Source of the DNA: Acephala macrosclerotiorum | Lineage: Eukaryota > Ascomycota > Leotiomycetes > Helotiales > Mollisiaceae | Length of the DNA: 64,000 nucleotides | Direction of reading: 5' to 3' | Assembly: GCA_014904845.1 (NCBI GenBank) | Contig: MU119344.1 | Span: 1 to 64,000 of the forward strand | Shown here: one piece after another, positions 32,946 to 43,760 of the stretch | Numbering within the stretch: position 1 is the stretch's first letter | How the letters are laid out: every line of letters begins with the position of its first letter | Made by a program: the position numbers and the translations under genes | Notes under the pieces: generated by a model | Database searches by the model: none | What the model was told of the DNA's origin: nothing | What the model saw: only the letters and a program-made list of their open reading frames with translations

Positions 32946-35819
32946 ATGGCGACTTGGGGAGCGTATTTTTCTTCTTATGTCAAGAAGAAAGAAGATACTA
33001 CAGGAACGCCAGCGACAGCAACAATCGAGAAGAAAGATGGAGATTCGGTGGCGGTGAAGCTACCTGTGCCCGCGAAGGATGCGACGGTGAAGCCAGCGGT
33101 CAATAAGTTGTATAGGAGTCCTGCGTCTGTGGATTTGTCGACCAATCCACCATTACAGAGGAGTACTTCGAATGCGGCGAGAGTTGCAAAATTGTTTGGA
33201 TATGCGAAGGATGCTTCAGCCACTGCGGCCGACTCGACAACAAAAGCACCAGAAGCAGCGACAGACACAGCAAAACCCCAAGAACCAGCAGTAACACCAG
33301 CGGCAATACTAGCAACTACCTCAACACCGAAACCGGCACCCAAATTCGACTTCGTGAGCGTTGTGAACGCTGTAAGGGCAGAGAAGGCTGAGGCTTCAAA
33401 GAAGGAAGATGCGCCGAAGCCACAGAGTCCGATTCAATCAGCAATCCCGCCAAATGCCTTTGAGAACGTCCTCGTTGGACAGGAGCCAGTCGCAGACGTG
33501 GTTACGAAGCCTGCTGAGAAGCCAGCTGTGCCTACGACTATTACTGCAAGACCTCCAAGAACTCGCAAATCTACGAAACCTTCGATCAGTGGGCTGGATG
33601 CTCTAATGGAAGAGCTTGGTGCTGGACCGAGTGCGAGTACCGCACAACTTACACCTCCACTGGCAATCAAAAGAACAGCACAACCCCCGCCAGCAAAGAA
33701 AAGCAGCTTGAGCGACCTCGATGCGCTGATGGCTGATCTTGGTGCCGGACCCGGACCTAGTGTCAGTCGACCTCCACCACTTGCTCTTTCTCCGTCCATA
33801 CTAGAACGATCTCAACCTCAACGAGTGAAGAAGGGTAGTCTGAGCGATCTCGATGCGCTGATGACAGACCTTGGTGGGGGAACCTTTGCCATGTCGCCTG
33901 TGTCCATGGCCTCAGAAAGCGCGAAACCGAAGCCACTAGGTACCAGGCAAGGAAGTGGAAGCGACCTGGATGCGTTGATGAACAATCTCGCAAGCTTCAG
34001 CCAAACAGCAATGCCAACTCCAGCTGTTGTTTCGCTTCCTGTTGCTTCACCCACCTCAGCACCAGCACCAGCACCGTTACCACCCTTGAAAACTACACCA
34101 ACGCCAGCACCAACCTCTACACCCTCATCAGAAGTCTCAACCATACTCCGATCAGTCCCACAATCAACACCAATCTCCGCCCAACTCCGCGACGACCCCT
34201 TCTCATTCCGCAGCATAACTTCATCTCCCGAACCAATCCTCAGCAGCATATCCGACTACCCTAGCACAAAACCTACCTCCACCTTCACACCATCCCAAAT
34301 CTCCATGCGCCCCCGCCAAGACTCCATTTTCAGCCGCTCCTCCTTCGACTCAAACTCCCGCCGGAAATCCTCCCTCACAAGCCGATCTTCATCTGTCTCC
34401 AGAACCTCGGATCTATCCTCCATCATCGAACCCGTCCTCTCAGATGAAGACCAGGCAAATTTACGATTGTTACAATTGGAAAGTGAGAGGGAAGAAGAGA
34501 AATTGAGGAAAGAGAAAGAACAGAGAGCCATAGAGCATGAACAGATGCTTGAATATGAACGGCAAGCTGAGAGGATGATTCTCGAACGAGAGGTGATGGA
34601 GGAGCAGAGAAAGAGGATGATTGAGGAGCAAAAGCAGTTGGAGAAAGAGGCAAAGAGGTTGGAGGAGGAAGAAGATCAGATGAGGCAGTTTATTCAAGAT
34701 GTAGAACAGGAACGGCGCAGAGAAGAAGAGGACGAAGAAAGATTGCGAAGAGAAGCTATTGCTGAAGCGGAGAGGTTGAACATGGAAGAGGAGGAGAGGG
34801 TGTTGGAAGAGCAGAGACGACGGGAGGAGGAGGAAGAGAGGTTGAGGCTGGAAGAGGAGGAGAGATTGGAAGAAGAAGAACGGCTTCGTGAAGAAGAGGA
34901 GGAGGCTAGGATGGCCGAAGAAGATCGGAGACTCGCCGAACAGGAGAGGCGGCGGCGCGAAGATGAGGAAATGAGAGAAGAAGTCGCAAGACAAATCAGG
35001 CAAGCGAAACGAGAGGAAGAAGAGGAGCGCAGAGGAAGGCAAGGTCGACAAAGGCAAAGACAAATGGAGGAAGATCGCGAACGTGAAGAAGGGGAGCGTC
35101 TGGAGCGTGAGGCGCAAGAACTTCGCGACCAGCGACGAGAACAACAAGCTGAAAAGAAGCGCCGTGCCAAGGAAGAAGCCGACAGACTAGCTGCACAGGC
35201 AAGAGAATATGAAGAAGAGATCGAAGCGGAACGTTTGAGATTCGAGGAAGAAGAGGCCGAACTGCAAGAGATGCGCTTGAGGGAAGAAAAAGAACGTATG
35301 CTCGCCGAGGAAGAAGCGGAGCGGCAACGGAGACGGCTTGAAGAAGAGTTCGAAAAACGCGAAGCTCAAAGAGCACGGGATGAGAGGATAGCTATGCAGA
35401 GGCAGGCTGCTCAAGATCGAGCGGAAAGAGAACGTGCCCGAGCACAGGAACAGATGCAATATGAGGACGAGGACTCCGAGCCGGAAGTCTTGACCAAAGA
35501 GCAGGAGATGGCGAAAGCCGAAGCGAAGATCCGTGCAGCATTTGCCGGGTTGGCAAAAGAAAAGGAGCAGATTGCGAGTGGAACGCAGGTGAAGAACCCT
35601 GCAAATGGTGTCATGCTAGCGGGTAGCAATTCGAGAGCTGATATTAAGGAAGGGAGAGGTATGATGAGAAATAATACTGTTGCAGCGAGACCTGCTCAAA
35701 GACAGCCACTTGGCTTGTCGAGAGGCAATACAGTTGGTGGACTACCAGGCGGACCAAAAGGTGGTGGACTTCCACGCGGGCCGAGGGCGGGATTGCCCTC
35801 TGGACCTAGGCAGAGATGA
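32946..35819 (+). CDS. large coiled-coil protein with four LD-motif-like repeats
   Basis: Single exon, 957 aa from the first ATG (32946). Residues ~1-210 are Ala/Thr/Pro-rich and low complexity. Four repeats centred near residues 217, 256, 300 and 340 read SGLDALMEELGAG, SDLDALMADLGAG, SDLDALMTDLGGG and SDLDALMNNLASF. They resemble the leucine-rich LD motifs (LDxLLxxL) by which paxillin-family proteins bind partners. A Ser/Pro-rich linker (~370-495) leads to a highly charged Glu/Arg-rich helix from ~499 to ~835, a long coiled coil or single alpha-helix. The tail is Gly/Pro/Arg-rich (LPGGPKGGGLPRGPRAGLPS). No LIM domain follows, unlike paxillins. A cytoskeletal or scaffold role is inference only. 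Confidence 0.85.
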   Translation: MATWGAYFSSYVKKKEDTTGTPATATIEKKDGDSVAVKLPVPAKDATVKPAVNKLYRSPASVDLSTNPPLQRSTSNAARVAKLFGYAKDASATAADSTTKAPEAATDTAKPQEPAVTPAAILATTSTPKPAPKFDFVSVVNAVRAEKAEASKKEDAPKPQSPIQSAIPPNAFENVLVGQEPVADVVTKPAEKPAVPTTITARPPRTRKSTKPSISGLDALMEELGAGPSASTAQLTPPLAIKRTAQPPPAKKSSLSDLDALMADLGAGPGPSVSRPPPLALSPSILERSQPQRVKKGSLSDLDALMTDLGGGTFAMSPVSMASESAKPKPLGTRQGSGSDLDALMNNLASFSQTAMPTPAVVSLPVASPTSAPAPAPLPPLKTTPTPAPTSTPSSEVSTILRSVPQSTPISAQLRDDPFSFRSITSSPEPILSSISDYPSTKPTSTFTPSQISMRPRQDSIFSRSSFDSNSRRKSSLTSRSSSVSRTSDLSSIIEPVLSDEDQANLRLLQLESEREEEKLRKEKEQRAIEHEQMLEYERQAERMILEREVMEEQRKRMIEEQKQLEKEAKRLEEEEDQMRQFIQDVEQERRREEEDEERLRREAIAEAERLNMEEEERVLEEQRRREEEEERLRLEEEERLEEEERLREEEEEARMAEEDRRLAEQERRRREDEEMREEVARQIRQAKREEEEERRGRQGRQRQRQMEEDREREEGERLEREAQELRDQRREQQAEKKRRAKEEADRLAAQAREYEEEIEAERLRFEEEEAELQEMRLREEKERMLAEEEAERQRRRLEEEFEKREAQRARDERIAMQRQAAQDRAERERARAQEQMQYEDEDSEPEVLTKEQEMAKAEAKIRAAFAGLAKEKEQIASGTQVKNPANGVMLAGSNSRADIKEGRGMMRNNTVAARPAQRQPLGLSRGNTVGGLPGGPKGGGLPRGPRAGLPSGPRQR

Positions 35820-36532
35820 AATACCTAATGATCAGATGAATCAAGAACTTTTAGAGGTCCATAATGTCCCACGTTTGCTGAGAACAATCATGTCGCTTTT
35901 GATTTCCCTCGATCTCCGTTGTGAGTTCCACCGACATGTGATCGCTATCATTTCCTTGCCTAGCCACACAAGTGATAGCGTTAAAACTTCGAAGCCGTTG
36001 GATTTCACCTACTGTAACGTGATGGAAAGTCAGAAACATAAATGCATGATTAAACTCGGAGCTAGCAGAGCTACTTTTCAATCCTTCATTGTCGCCATAG
36101 TCTCTGATGCGGCTGCAATTCCCGTAGCTTTTCCTACTGGTGCTGCTGACCAGACAGTGAACGTAATGATCGCGAGAAACCCATAAAATCCCGAAAATAG
36201 AATGCCTCATTGCTGAATGATGAGGTCTCGAAGACGTTACTCACCGCCATGGATCGCCAGGCAGTTGACCTCAATTAACCCACGAATCCCATGAAAAGCA
36301 AGATGAAACAAGAGGTCCCTAGGAATGAGAGTCCTCAAGAACTGCTGCGAATAAATAATAACTGTAATTTCTCCTTTGCAGCCGTCCGCCAGACTCAACC
36401 AAAGTTGAATTATGATGGTAACAAATCGATGGGGAGTTTGATGTTGAAGAAAGCGAGCCTGAGAAGTGCGCAATGGTGGAATATTTTGTTGAGCCCAGAA
36501 AACGAGGGCTGGCACACGGTTCAGTCTTACTC
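35820..36532. other. intergenic, no gene recognised
   Basis: 3' regions of the coiled-coil gene (plus) and the BTB gene (minus) face each other here. A minus frame at 35851-36210 is open but unrecognised. Confidence 0.4.
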
Positions 36533-37547
36533 CTAGTTTTCCACCTTGTCCTCATTGACGAAGTAAATTGGGAGTCTGACTCTAGGCCGAGGTGAGTCGC
36601 CTCTCAAGGCCTCAACATCTTTTACTAGAGCCGCCATCAAGTCGACCAACATACCATCGGGAAAATCCTTGGCCCATTGGCTGAGAGGTACGAGCTGAGG
36701 TACAATTCTGGCCATTTTCTCGACAGCAAGACGCTTCAATTGGGCACCTCCGGGTGATGTGTAGGCATGATGGAAGAATTGCCAGATGGGCGTACCTCTA
36801 GTAATAGGCTGGCGATCGTGCAAGACCAAGTGACCGAGTATCAAGATGACTTCATTTTGCAACTTGGGGACATTCCACACCCCAGCCCAAGTCCACAGCT
36901 TGGCGAGCTCCATGAGCTTTGGTCTCTTTGCTTGCTCACTTGGACGAGTAGCTGCATGCTCGATCTGCTGGGTATAGTTCCAGTGACTAAACAACCCAAA
37001 TACCTCAGCATCAACTTCTGGGAGCATCTTTGCCTTCCCCTCGCCGTCTGCAGATTGGTGCTTGTTGAAGTAGTCTTCGAAGTATGTCGAGTAATGTGTA
37101 ATTACGTGTCGGTGGACGCGGAACTCTAATTTTTCAGGACCAGCGTACACGGAAACGAACTCAGCATCGGGCATCCTGAGCAATGTCAGCTTCTTAAACA
37201 TATTTTTTACAAGGCAACATGGATACTGACGAGAGGTTCGGTCGACCCTTTGGCTTCTTGGCTTTCCGAGTCTCTTGTTGCCCTCCCGCCATTGCGTTTG
37301 CGTTTCGCTTTCGCTCACTTACGATCTTGAAGTCGGGCGAACCATCCCTCTCAGCTGCAGGGGCCTTTCGAGGAGGTCGACCTCGAGCCTTAGGCACTAC
37401 CGATGGTTGGATTTTGGCAGGAACGAGACCCTCTTGATCTTGTCGAACGAGCAAACCTGGGGAATCGACATCCCTGGTAATAGCAGGAGGCATCGCGCAG
37501 TTAGGGCTGATGGGGACTGGCGTCTTCGGAGCTGTTGCGTTGTTCAT
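36533..37547 (-). CDS. BTB/POZ protein with AT-hook-like motifs
   Basis: Exons 37547-37231 and 37175-36533, with a 55-bp phase-2 intron, give 319 aa. The ~105-residue leader is basic and holds two AT-hook-like cores, KARGRPPRKAP (~residue 50) and KKPKGRPN (~residue 98), around RKRNANAMAGG. The BTB core follows (MPDAEFVSVYAGPEKLEFRV, HRHVITHYSTYFEDYFNKH), then LMELAKLWTWAGVWNVPKLQ. The motifs suggest a nuclear, DNA-binding BTB protein, unlike the rest of the family in this window. Only the first family intron is present. The start at 37547 was chosen as the first ATG giving a short leader; an upstream in-frame ATG or near-cognate start is possible. Confidence 0.87.
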
Positions 37548-38585
37548 GGTTATTATGGATTGGGTGATTGTGATGTCGATATTGTAGACTGAAGTGTTCA
37601 ACGAGAGACGGGAGATTGAGTTAGGATTCTGAAGTTGAGGCTGTAAGCGTTGATTCGAATTCAATTGGTACTTAGGGGGCGAAGTCGAAAGTGATTCGTA
37701 CCTCAGATTCGCTCGGGTTTTGGCTTTTAAGATTCTGTACTTTGTGTATTGACGTACGAGTCTTGAGTGACGCAGGTTGTGTGCTGAGTAGAAAGCTGCT
37801 TCAACTCAACCTTGAGCTGTAGAAGAATTATTGCAGTTGTGGACGAACAGGAAAAGTGTGAGCGTGGAAAAGGAATTGGGGAAGGAGGGGCTGAAGGTGG
37901 AGATGGTTGGAGGTCAACCGACGTGAGAGGTATGTATCCCTGATCATGAGGAAAGAAAAAAGCGATCTTGTCTTGGAAACGAGCATTCAAATGAAGGCCG
38001 TTCGAAGACGAAGAGAATATTTGATAGAAATAAAGAAAGTGAGGTACGGAGGGAAGGTTGAAGCATAGCCTCGGGAGGTATGTCGTCCTCTTTAGTGAAG
38101 TGAACGATCTTTGAGAGGTTTCAAAAGAATATTGCGAGCGAATCGCTGAGACACTCAGCATACCGGAGAGCAAGCAGCGGTTGCGTTGGTAGCTGAACAA
38201 TGTCCAATTTTCGAGACTTGTTTTGGGTAGTGTTTGATTCCTGGCCGTTAATCTCGAGACTCTTTTCATCTCAAGAAGAGTGACGCGTGCGGGTTACCGG
38301 CTAAAGGCAGTCTCGCTCGAGCAGTTGTTCGAGGTGAATATCTACCTACCATTTTGACTGCGTTTGAGCTGCTTTGATCCTGAGATGGTGAAGTTGGCGC
38401 TAAGCCCTATGCGCTAGGCCTATTACAGTTTAGCCTCATATCTTAAAAGTCTGTCCTCAATTGAACACATCGCAATCCAGGTCTCAGCCACGCTTAATTC
38501 AACTTATGCTCCTTTGTAAATTGAGTTATTAGGATATTGTAATATACATTCGATTCTTCATTCCTTCGCAGACACTTTGTACAAC
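37548..38585. other. intergenic, no gene recognised
   Basis: A 180-codon minus frame (38269-37727) begins with ATG but is Ser/Pro/Phe-rich, has no domain and lies in the expected 5' region of the BTB gene. Confidence 0.4.
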
Positions 38586-38921
38586 ATGGCGACTAAGGAG
38601 AAATACTCCAACCTCCCAACCTACAGTGAGCGTCGCAATCTTCCCATCATCACCTTTTGAACCGGAGCTTTACCGAGCAGTGAGCTCCCCCGAACCTTCA
38701 GGTTATACAAACGGGCGGTCCTACAGAAGGTTATCAAAAGCACCGAGAGAAAGGGATACACATTCCGGATGGAGATGATGGTTAGCGCGAAGGCTATGGG
38801 CTGCACAGTTGCAGAGGTCCTGATCCTATTTGTTGACCGTGTATATGGAGAGAGCAAGCTGGGCGGAGACGAGATTGCGGAATATGCAAAGGGTGTGCTG
38901 ATACTCTGGATGAAGGTCTAG
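38586..38921 (+). pseudogene. dolichol-phosphate mannosyltransferase (DPM1) relic with large internal deletion
   Basis: The first ~24 codons (MATKEKYSNLPTYSERRNLP) match the conserved DPM1 start (KYSVLLPTYNERxNLP) with small losses. A stop follows at once. From about 38690 the frame gives FRLYKRAVLQKVIKSTERKG, TFRMEMMVSAKAMGCTVAEV and FVDRVYGESKLGGDEIAEYA, the C-terminal part of DPM1 up to its normal end (TAG at 38919). About 130-150 internal residues, including the catalytic core, are missing. DPM1 makes dolichol-P-mannose for glycosylation and GPI anchors, so a functional copy must exist elsewhere in the genome. Confidence 0.85.
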
Positions 38922-39636
38922 GCATGCCGTGGGATGGGAGTTCAGGCTGGGATTGTTTAATACAGTGGGGCTTTCAATCCGACCTACATTACACGTTCCA
39001 TTTCGGTCATCGTTGTTCGCTTCATTCGGTTGGAGGAATTTGTGGTGATTGTCATCGGCCTAGGACCATCTAATATGCTAAGCAGCCTTCGAGATTCGGA
39101 TCTTGAGGGCCTTCTCCAGGAGATATCCGTGGATAGGCACATAGGCGATTCCCAGCGAAAGATGCAGTATCAGATCCTCCAGGTGGAAACTTCTTTCCAG
39201 AAACCAACACTCGTGCGACCAGGAAGTCTGTCTTAGATCCCGAAGGCCTTGAAAATGCGATGTACAGAACACAATGTCGGGGTGGTGGATTTGGCAGGTG
39301 ATTTCTGTGTTCTCGAAGAATAATTTCTGACTCGGCGACAGACTTCCTTCCCCCCAACCTACTTCAAGCACGAAGGGACACTGGCAAGTGCCATGCCAAG
39401 CCGCCGGTCAAATCACTGGGAGTGTGCGGTAATGGTATATTGCGTATACTTCTGACCAAGCCCTGGATGTCTCGAGCGGTATACGTGTTGCTGGAAGATT
39501 CATATCGGTCTGTTATTCTGTATGAATTCCATACATATATCAACATGCAATTTCTCTTCGCCATGGATTTCTTGCCTCAGACTACGTTCCTCGTGCTTCA
39601 AATGACCTTCTCTATTTCTACATTACTTTTCTCAAA
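38922..39636. other. intergenic, no gene recognised
   Basis: Short frames only. Confidence 0.5.
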
Positions 39637-41602
39637 ATGCGGCCGTCCCAACTTTCCTATGTGGTTTTGGCTTTTTATACAGCTGTTCCTGTTATGGCAG
39701 ATCATCTTTCCGCTCGGGAAATAGAAAGAGGAAATAGCACGTTTGGACCTTTGCCTGCTGAGAGTTATTTCAGAGAACCCACTGCGTCGAATCTTCTCCA
39801 TGGTCATATCGCGCTCATGTCACTCAGCTGGATTGGCGCCTTCGCAACTTGTGAGTGTCACGGATACTAGCCTTTGTGGCATGCGAGTACTAATGTTTGC
39901 AGACCTTGGCCTTGACCTCGCGAGGTTATATCATGCCTATCTGGCTCAGATCCTCTTTCTAGGACTAAATGCGATTGTGATCATCTTCGGCCTGGCATAC
40001 AACTCCCAAACTCCAGACCTGTGCCTTGGCAATTCGCATCATAGGCTGGGCTGGGCGTTGACGTGGATCGCAATCTTTCAGTTCAGTCTTAGAATTTTAA
40101 GAAGCTTGGTGCGATCGATGTCCAGCAAGATCACTTTTGATGTGGACAATAAACGGCGTCCATCCATCCCAAAATCGGAAGCTAGGGCGTGTTTCCATGA
40201 TTCTGGAGCCCACGAAGATGTAGAAGTTGGATCTTCACAATCGTCAATCCGCTGTGATGGAGGTGGAGCGAGCTCAAATGGAACCGATTCAGAGACTGTG
40301 TACGATGTTCCTCTTCTGCGCCGACGCAAATCGATTGAACGGTGATACGGCCAACCTATGGTTTGGACCAGGAGATGGGCCAATGTTGTCGATCCAGATC
40401 GCACCGTTCCAATTCTGAATGTCATTGCTACAACGGCCAACTTGGCCCTGGTTCTCCTAGCGTCTGTGGCTCTCTGTACAGGTATCGTCACTACGGCAGG
40501 AATATTCGCAAGTCTCCACCCCTCCCATTGCCCTTTTCTCACTAACGCATTCCAGTACGGTAAGCACATCTTCAATGGCCTAGCTCACTTAATCAAAGGC
40601 GGCGTCTTTGTCTACGGCCTGATCACTTTTGCTCGCTGGATAGGGTGTTTTGCTTACATTAGGTTGAGCGCGGAATGTCAAACCCTCCAATTCTCCCAGT
40701 TGGAGAAATTCGATAACGATGGAAGGGACTGAGTGTTTCTTGATCATGGTGTATGGGATCTCAAATGTGTTCCTGGAACATCTTTCGGCGTGGGGTGGGG
40801 AATGGACTGCACAGGATTTTGAACATGTTGCTATTTCGGTGTTGTTTATTGGTGGTGGATTGGTGAGTATCTCTTCTCTTCCCCTCTATCTCTAAGTTTT
40901 TTCTCTGATAAAGAATCAGTGTCGGATGATGGTTGAGACCACAGCTTTTCGATCCACCTTCGGCGGCAAAGTGGAGGAAGCTCACGACCGAGAAATGAAA
41001 CCAATCCTGAACAAGGATATTCTCTCAATCCCATCCCCGCAATAATCATCTTAATCCTCGGTACGATCCTAGGAGGTCACCACCAGAAAATCATGGAAGC
41101 GACAATGATGCATAAATGGGTACGTACCCCTCTTTCCCCACCCTTCTATTCCTCTCCAAAATATCTCAACTGGCGAGAGCACTCAGGTAGAAAATTTCCT
41201 CACCGGAGGAGCAGCATTACGTTGTATCACATATCTCCTAATCTACATCTCTCTGTCAAATTTAACACGGCCTTCAAGATTGCCGCCAGAACCGTGAGGA
41301 GTTTCTGTTTGATGAGTGGGGGCGTTATGTTGATGGCTAGTGCGAGTTTCTTCCCCTTGCCCCTTCTTTTTCCCCAGGTTCATAAAAGTTTGGGGAATGA
41401 AAGTAGGAGTGAGAGAAAGTGGTTGATGTGGAATATGTGTGGACAGAATAAAGATACAGTCAATGCGATGATCACGAATGGATTTAATGCGGTGCTTGTT
41501 GCTACTGTTGATATGGGATGTGTGGCTGCGGTTATGGCGTGGGGGATGGGGTTGTTTGTTTGTGGGGGGCGAAGGGAAGGAGGAAGGAGAGGTGGAGGGT
41601 GA
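39637..41602 (+). pseudogene. Ytp1/DUF2427-family multi-span membrane protein, multiple lesions
   Basis: The family is clear in order: signal-peptide-like start, NLLHGHIALMSLSWIGAFAT, an intron (39832-39901 region), LGLDLARLYHAYLAQILFLG, GNSHHRLGWALTWIAIFQFS, YGKHIFNGLAHLIKGGVFVY, SNVFLEHLSAWGGEWTAQDF, GYSLNPIPAIIILILGTILG, SFCLMSGGVMLMAS. It is broken by an in-frame TGA at 40343 and by frame changes near 40732 (GGG run), 41020 and 41305. One likely intron, 40508-40555, is of the GC-AG type. The family (Ytp1) is a fungal membrane protein of poorly known function. With three or more frameshifts and a stop, it is very unlikely to be functional. Confidence 0.8.
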
Positions 41603-42156
41603 GGGGCGAGGGGACTGCGTGATCTGTTGAGATGAGATGAGGTCGAGGTACGTTGTAAATTTATTCTAGAAAGAGCATGTCTGTCTTCATTTACTTAGTT
41701 CCGTAGATTCAAGCTTTCTTAGGTGCATGAAGGAGGAAGAACTCTTTTCTATCACTGTTTGAATGAAATTTGAAGGAATTCAAGAACTCCTTTCATCGTC
41801 GAGTTCTTTTGCTCTCGGTTACTTGGTGACTTTGGCTTCTGATTGCCTCAATTTCATAATCGCTTTCTTCTTTGCTAGGACTAGTATGTTCGGAAGCAGG
41901 GTCAGCTGTGCCTCATCCTTAAATCACCATCCGGTACTTGGTCACCATTGGCTTGGCAAACCGGAATTTATGGAATAAGCTTGTCCCAATTCCACATCCT
42001 AACTGGTCTACATTTTTGTGGGTATGCTCTTGGCACCGCGTACTCTTCCTGTCAGCACCGGCATTTCCAACCCCCGACCCTCATATATCACCACTCGTTC
42101 CCAAAGAGGCAGCAAGATTTGAGCCTCCGCACAGATCACATCTAATCTAATCTGAT
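41603..42156. other. intergenic
   Basis: Promoter side of the Zn2Cys6 relic. No gene seen. Confidence 0.5.
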
Positions 42157-43760
42157 ATGGTTGGAGTCGCAGGAAAATCCCAAGGTTGCAATACTTGCAG
42201 GAAGTGGAAAGTGAAGGTATGCTTCCCCGCTCTCACCCTTTTTACACAGCACAAATATAATTGCAATGATTGATTTGTGGTAGTGTGATGGAGAACGACC
42301 TTCATGTGGACAATACACAAAGGGGAAGAGAGTGTACGGTGGATATCAACGAGATCGATATTTCAAGAACTTGAGCGCTCTTGATCACGAGACATTGCTT
42401 GCTAGAATACAACCTCTTGCTCCTATCACTCAGCCTTCGGCTATCATTTATAGTGGTGTCAGAGCTGAAGAACAAACAAATCAAAACCAAGAGCAGATAT
42501 CTCCAGATCCATCAAGCCTCTCCGACTTGTTCTTCTACCTGCCACCAGTGTCATGGCTTGAAGCCCTGTCTCCGCTACAAGGGAGAAATTCCTCATTCAA
42601 TGTCGCCATGTCAGCCCTTAGTATGGTCTATCTAGGCCGCCAAAGCAACAACGAAACTCTTCATTGTGAAGGACTGGCGAAGTACGGGAAAGCTTTGAAG
42701 GGGCTGCAGAAAGTGCTTTCGAATGGAGAGTTGGTATTCGAGGAGCAGAATCTTGCTGCTACTATGACTTTGTCGATCTTTGAGGTCTTTTTCCCTTTTA
42801 CTACTTCAGAAAAGTTCATGGACTGATTCTTGATAGATACTAGAGGTTTCGGGAGAGAACACCTATGGATGGATCAGTCATATTGAAGGGATCTCGAGAT
42901 TGTTCCAGTTGAGAGGTCCGCAGATGCATGTTTCGGAGTCGAGCGATTTGCTTTTCCGAGGATTCAGACCGACGGGGTTAAGTCACGCTTTCCCTCTAGC
43001 GATCGAGGAGTTGACCAGAGGAACGGATCATCTATGCTCTAGCAGCCCATAGAGCCATGTATCCGGGTGATGAAGATTGGCTCACACTCCCATGGACGGC
43101 GATGCCCAAATCAGGCTTCCATCATCTTCTGGATATCATGGCAAAGATGCCAGCACTCGTTGAAGAAACTGAACGCATTAGCAAAGACGACAACTCAACT
43201 AACATCGATTCGAAACGGATTGAGTGCCTAGAACGGAACTGGGATATCCACACTCATCTACAAAACTGGTACCAAGCCCTCAAGATAAGGTCCACGGAGC
43301 CGCTGTATACAGAGAGACCTGCCTCCAGGTTTTGTGGTAAAATGCCTACAGGGCTGGAAAATACCTTTCCAGTCTCGCTCCACTTTTCAGCTTTCGGGAT
43401 AGCTCGCATCCAACTCTTTACTGAGCCGCCCTCCTCTGGCTCCACAATAACATCTCCATTCTCCAACCCTCCTTACCCTCTCTCCTCACCCGCTCCGTAG
43501 AGATAGCAACCCTCATCGCACAATCAATTCAATATCTCCTCTCCCCAGAAATGCACACGCGCGGTCCCCAGAATATTTTCCATCCTTTGAGGCTGGCCCA
43601 GCATGTGTTTTCATAAAAAGGGGAGGGGGTATGGGAGGTCAGGTGGTGTAGAGGTGTTTTCGAGGAGGTAGATGGGAGGGGATATCCGTTTGGGAGAATT
43701 TTGAGTTCGTGGAAGTGGGCGGATATTCCGGTACTTTTGTCAAAAGGTGGGGGTACCTGA
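42157..43760 (+). pseudogene. Zn2Cys6 fungal transcription factor with damaged zinc cluster
   Basis: The start, SQGCNTCRKWKVK, then a phase-0 intron (42217-42283), then CDGERPSCGQYTKGKRVYGG, is the Zn2Cys6 DNA-binding domain with the family's usual intron position. The fifth and sixth cysteines are replaced by Tyr (TAC at 42314 and 42335). Further on, LSIFEVSGENTYGWISHIEG and LFRGFRPTGLSHAF match the fungal-specific regulator middle region. The frame is then lost near 42980-43050, resumes at GFHHLLDIMAKMPALVEETE, shifts again near 43445 and has a stop at 43615 before WCRGVFEEVDGRGYPFGRIL. Without the two cysteines the Zn cluster cannot form normally, so loss of function is likely even apart from the frame breaks. 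Confidence 0.75.

Noticed and set aside
34470..35147. 225-codon minus frame rich in Phe/Leu
   Set aside because: Antisense of the Glu/Arg-rich coiled coil; such complements always look hydrophobic.
37727..38269. 180-codon minus frame starting with ATG
   Set aside because: Low-complexity composition, no domain, located in the 5' region of the BTB gene; no supporting splice to it.
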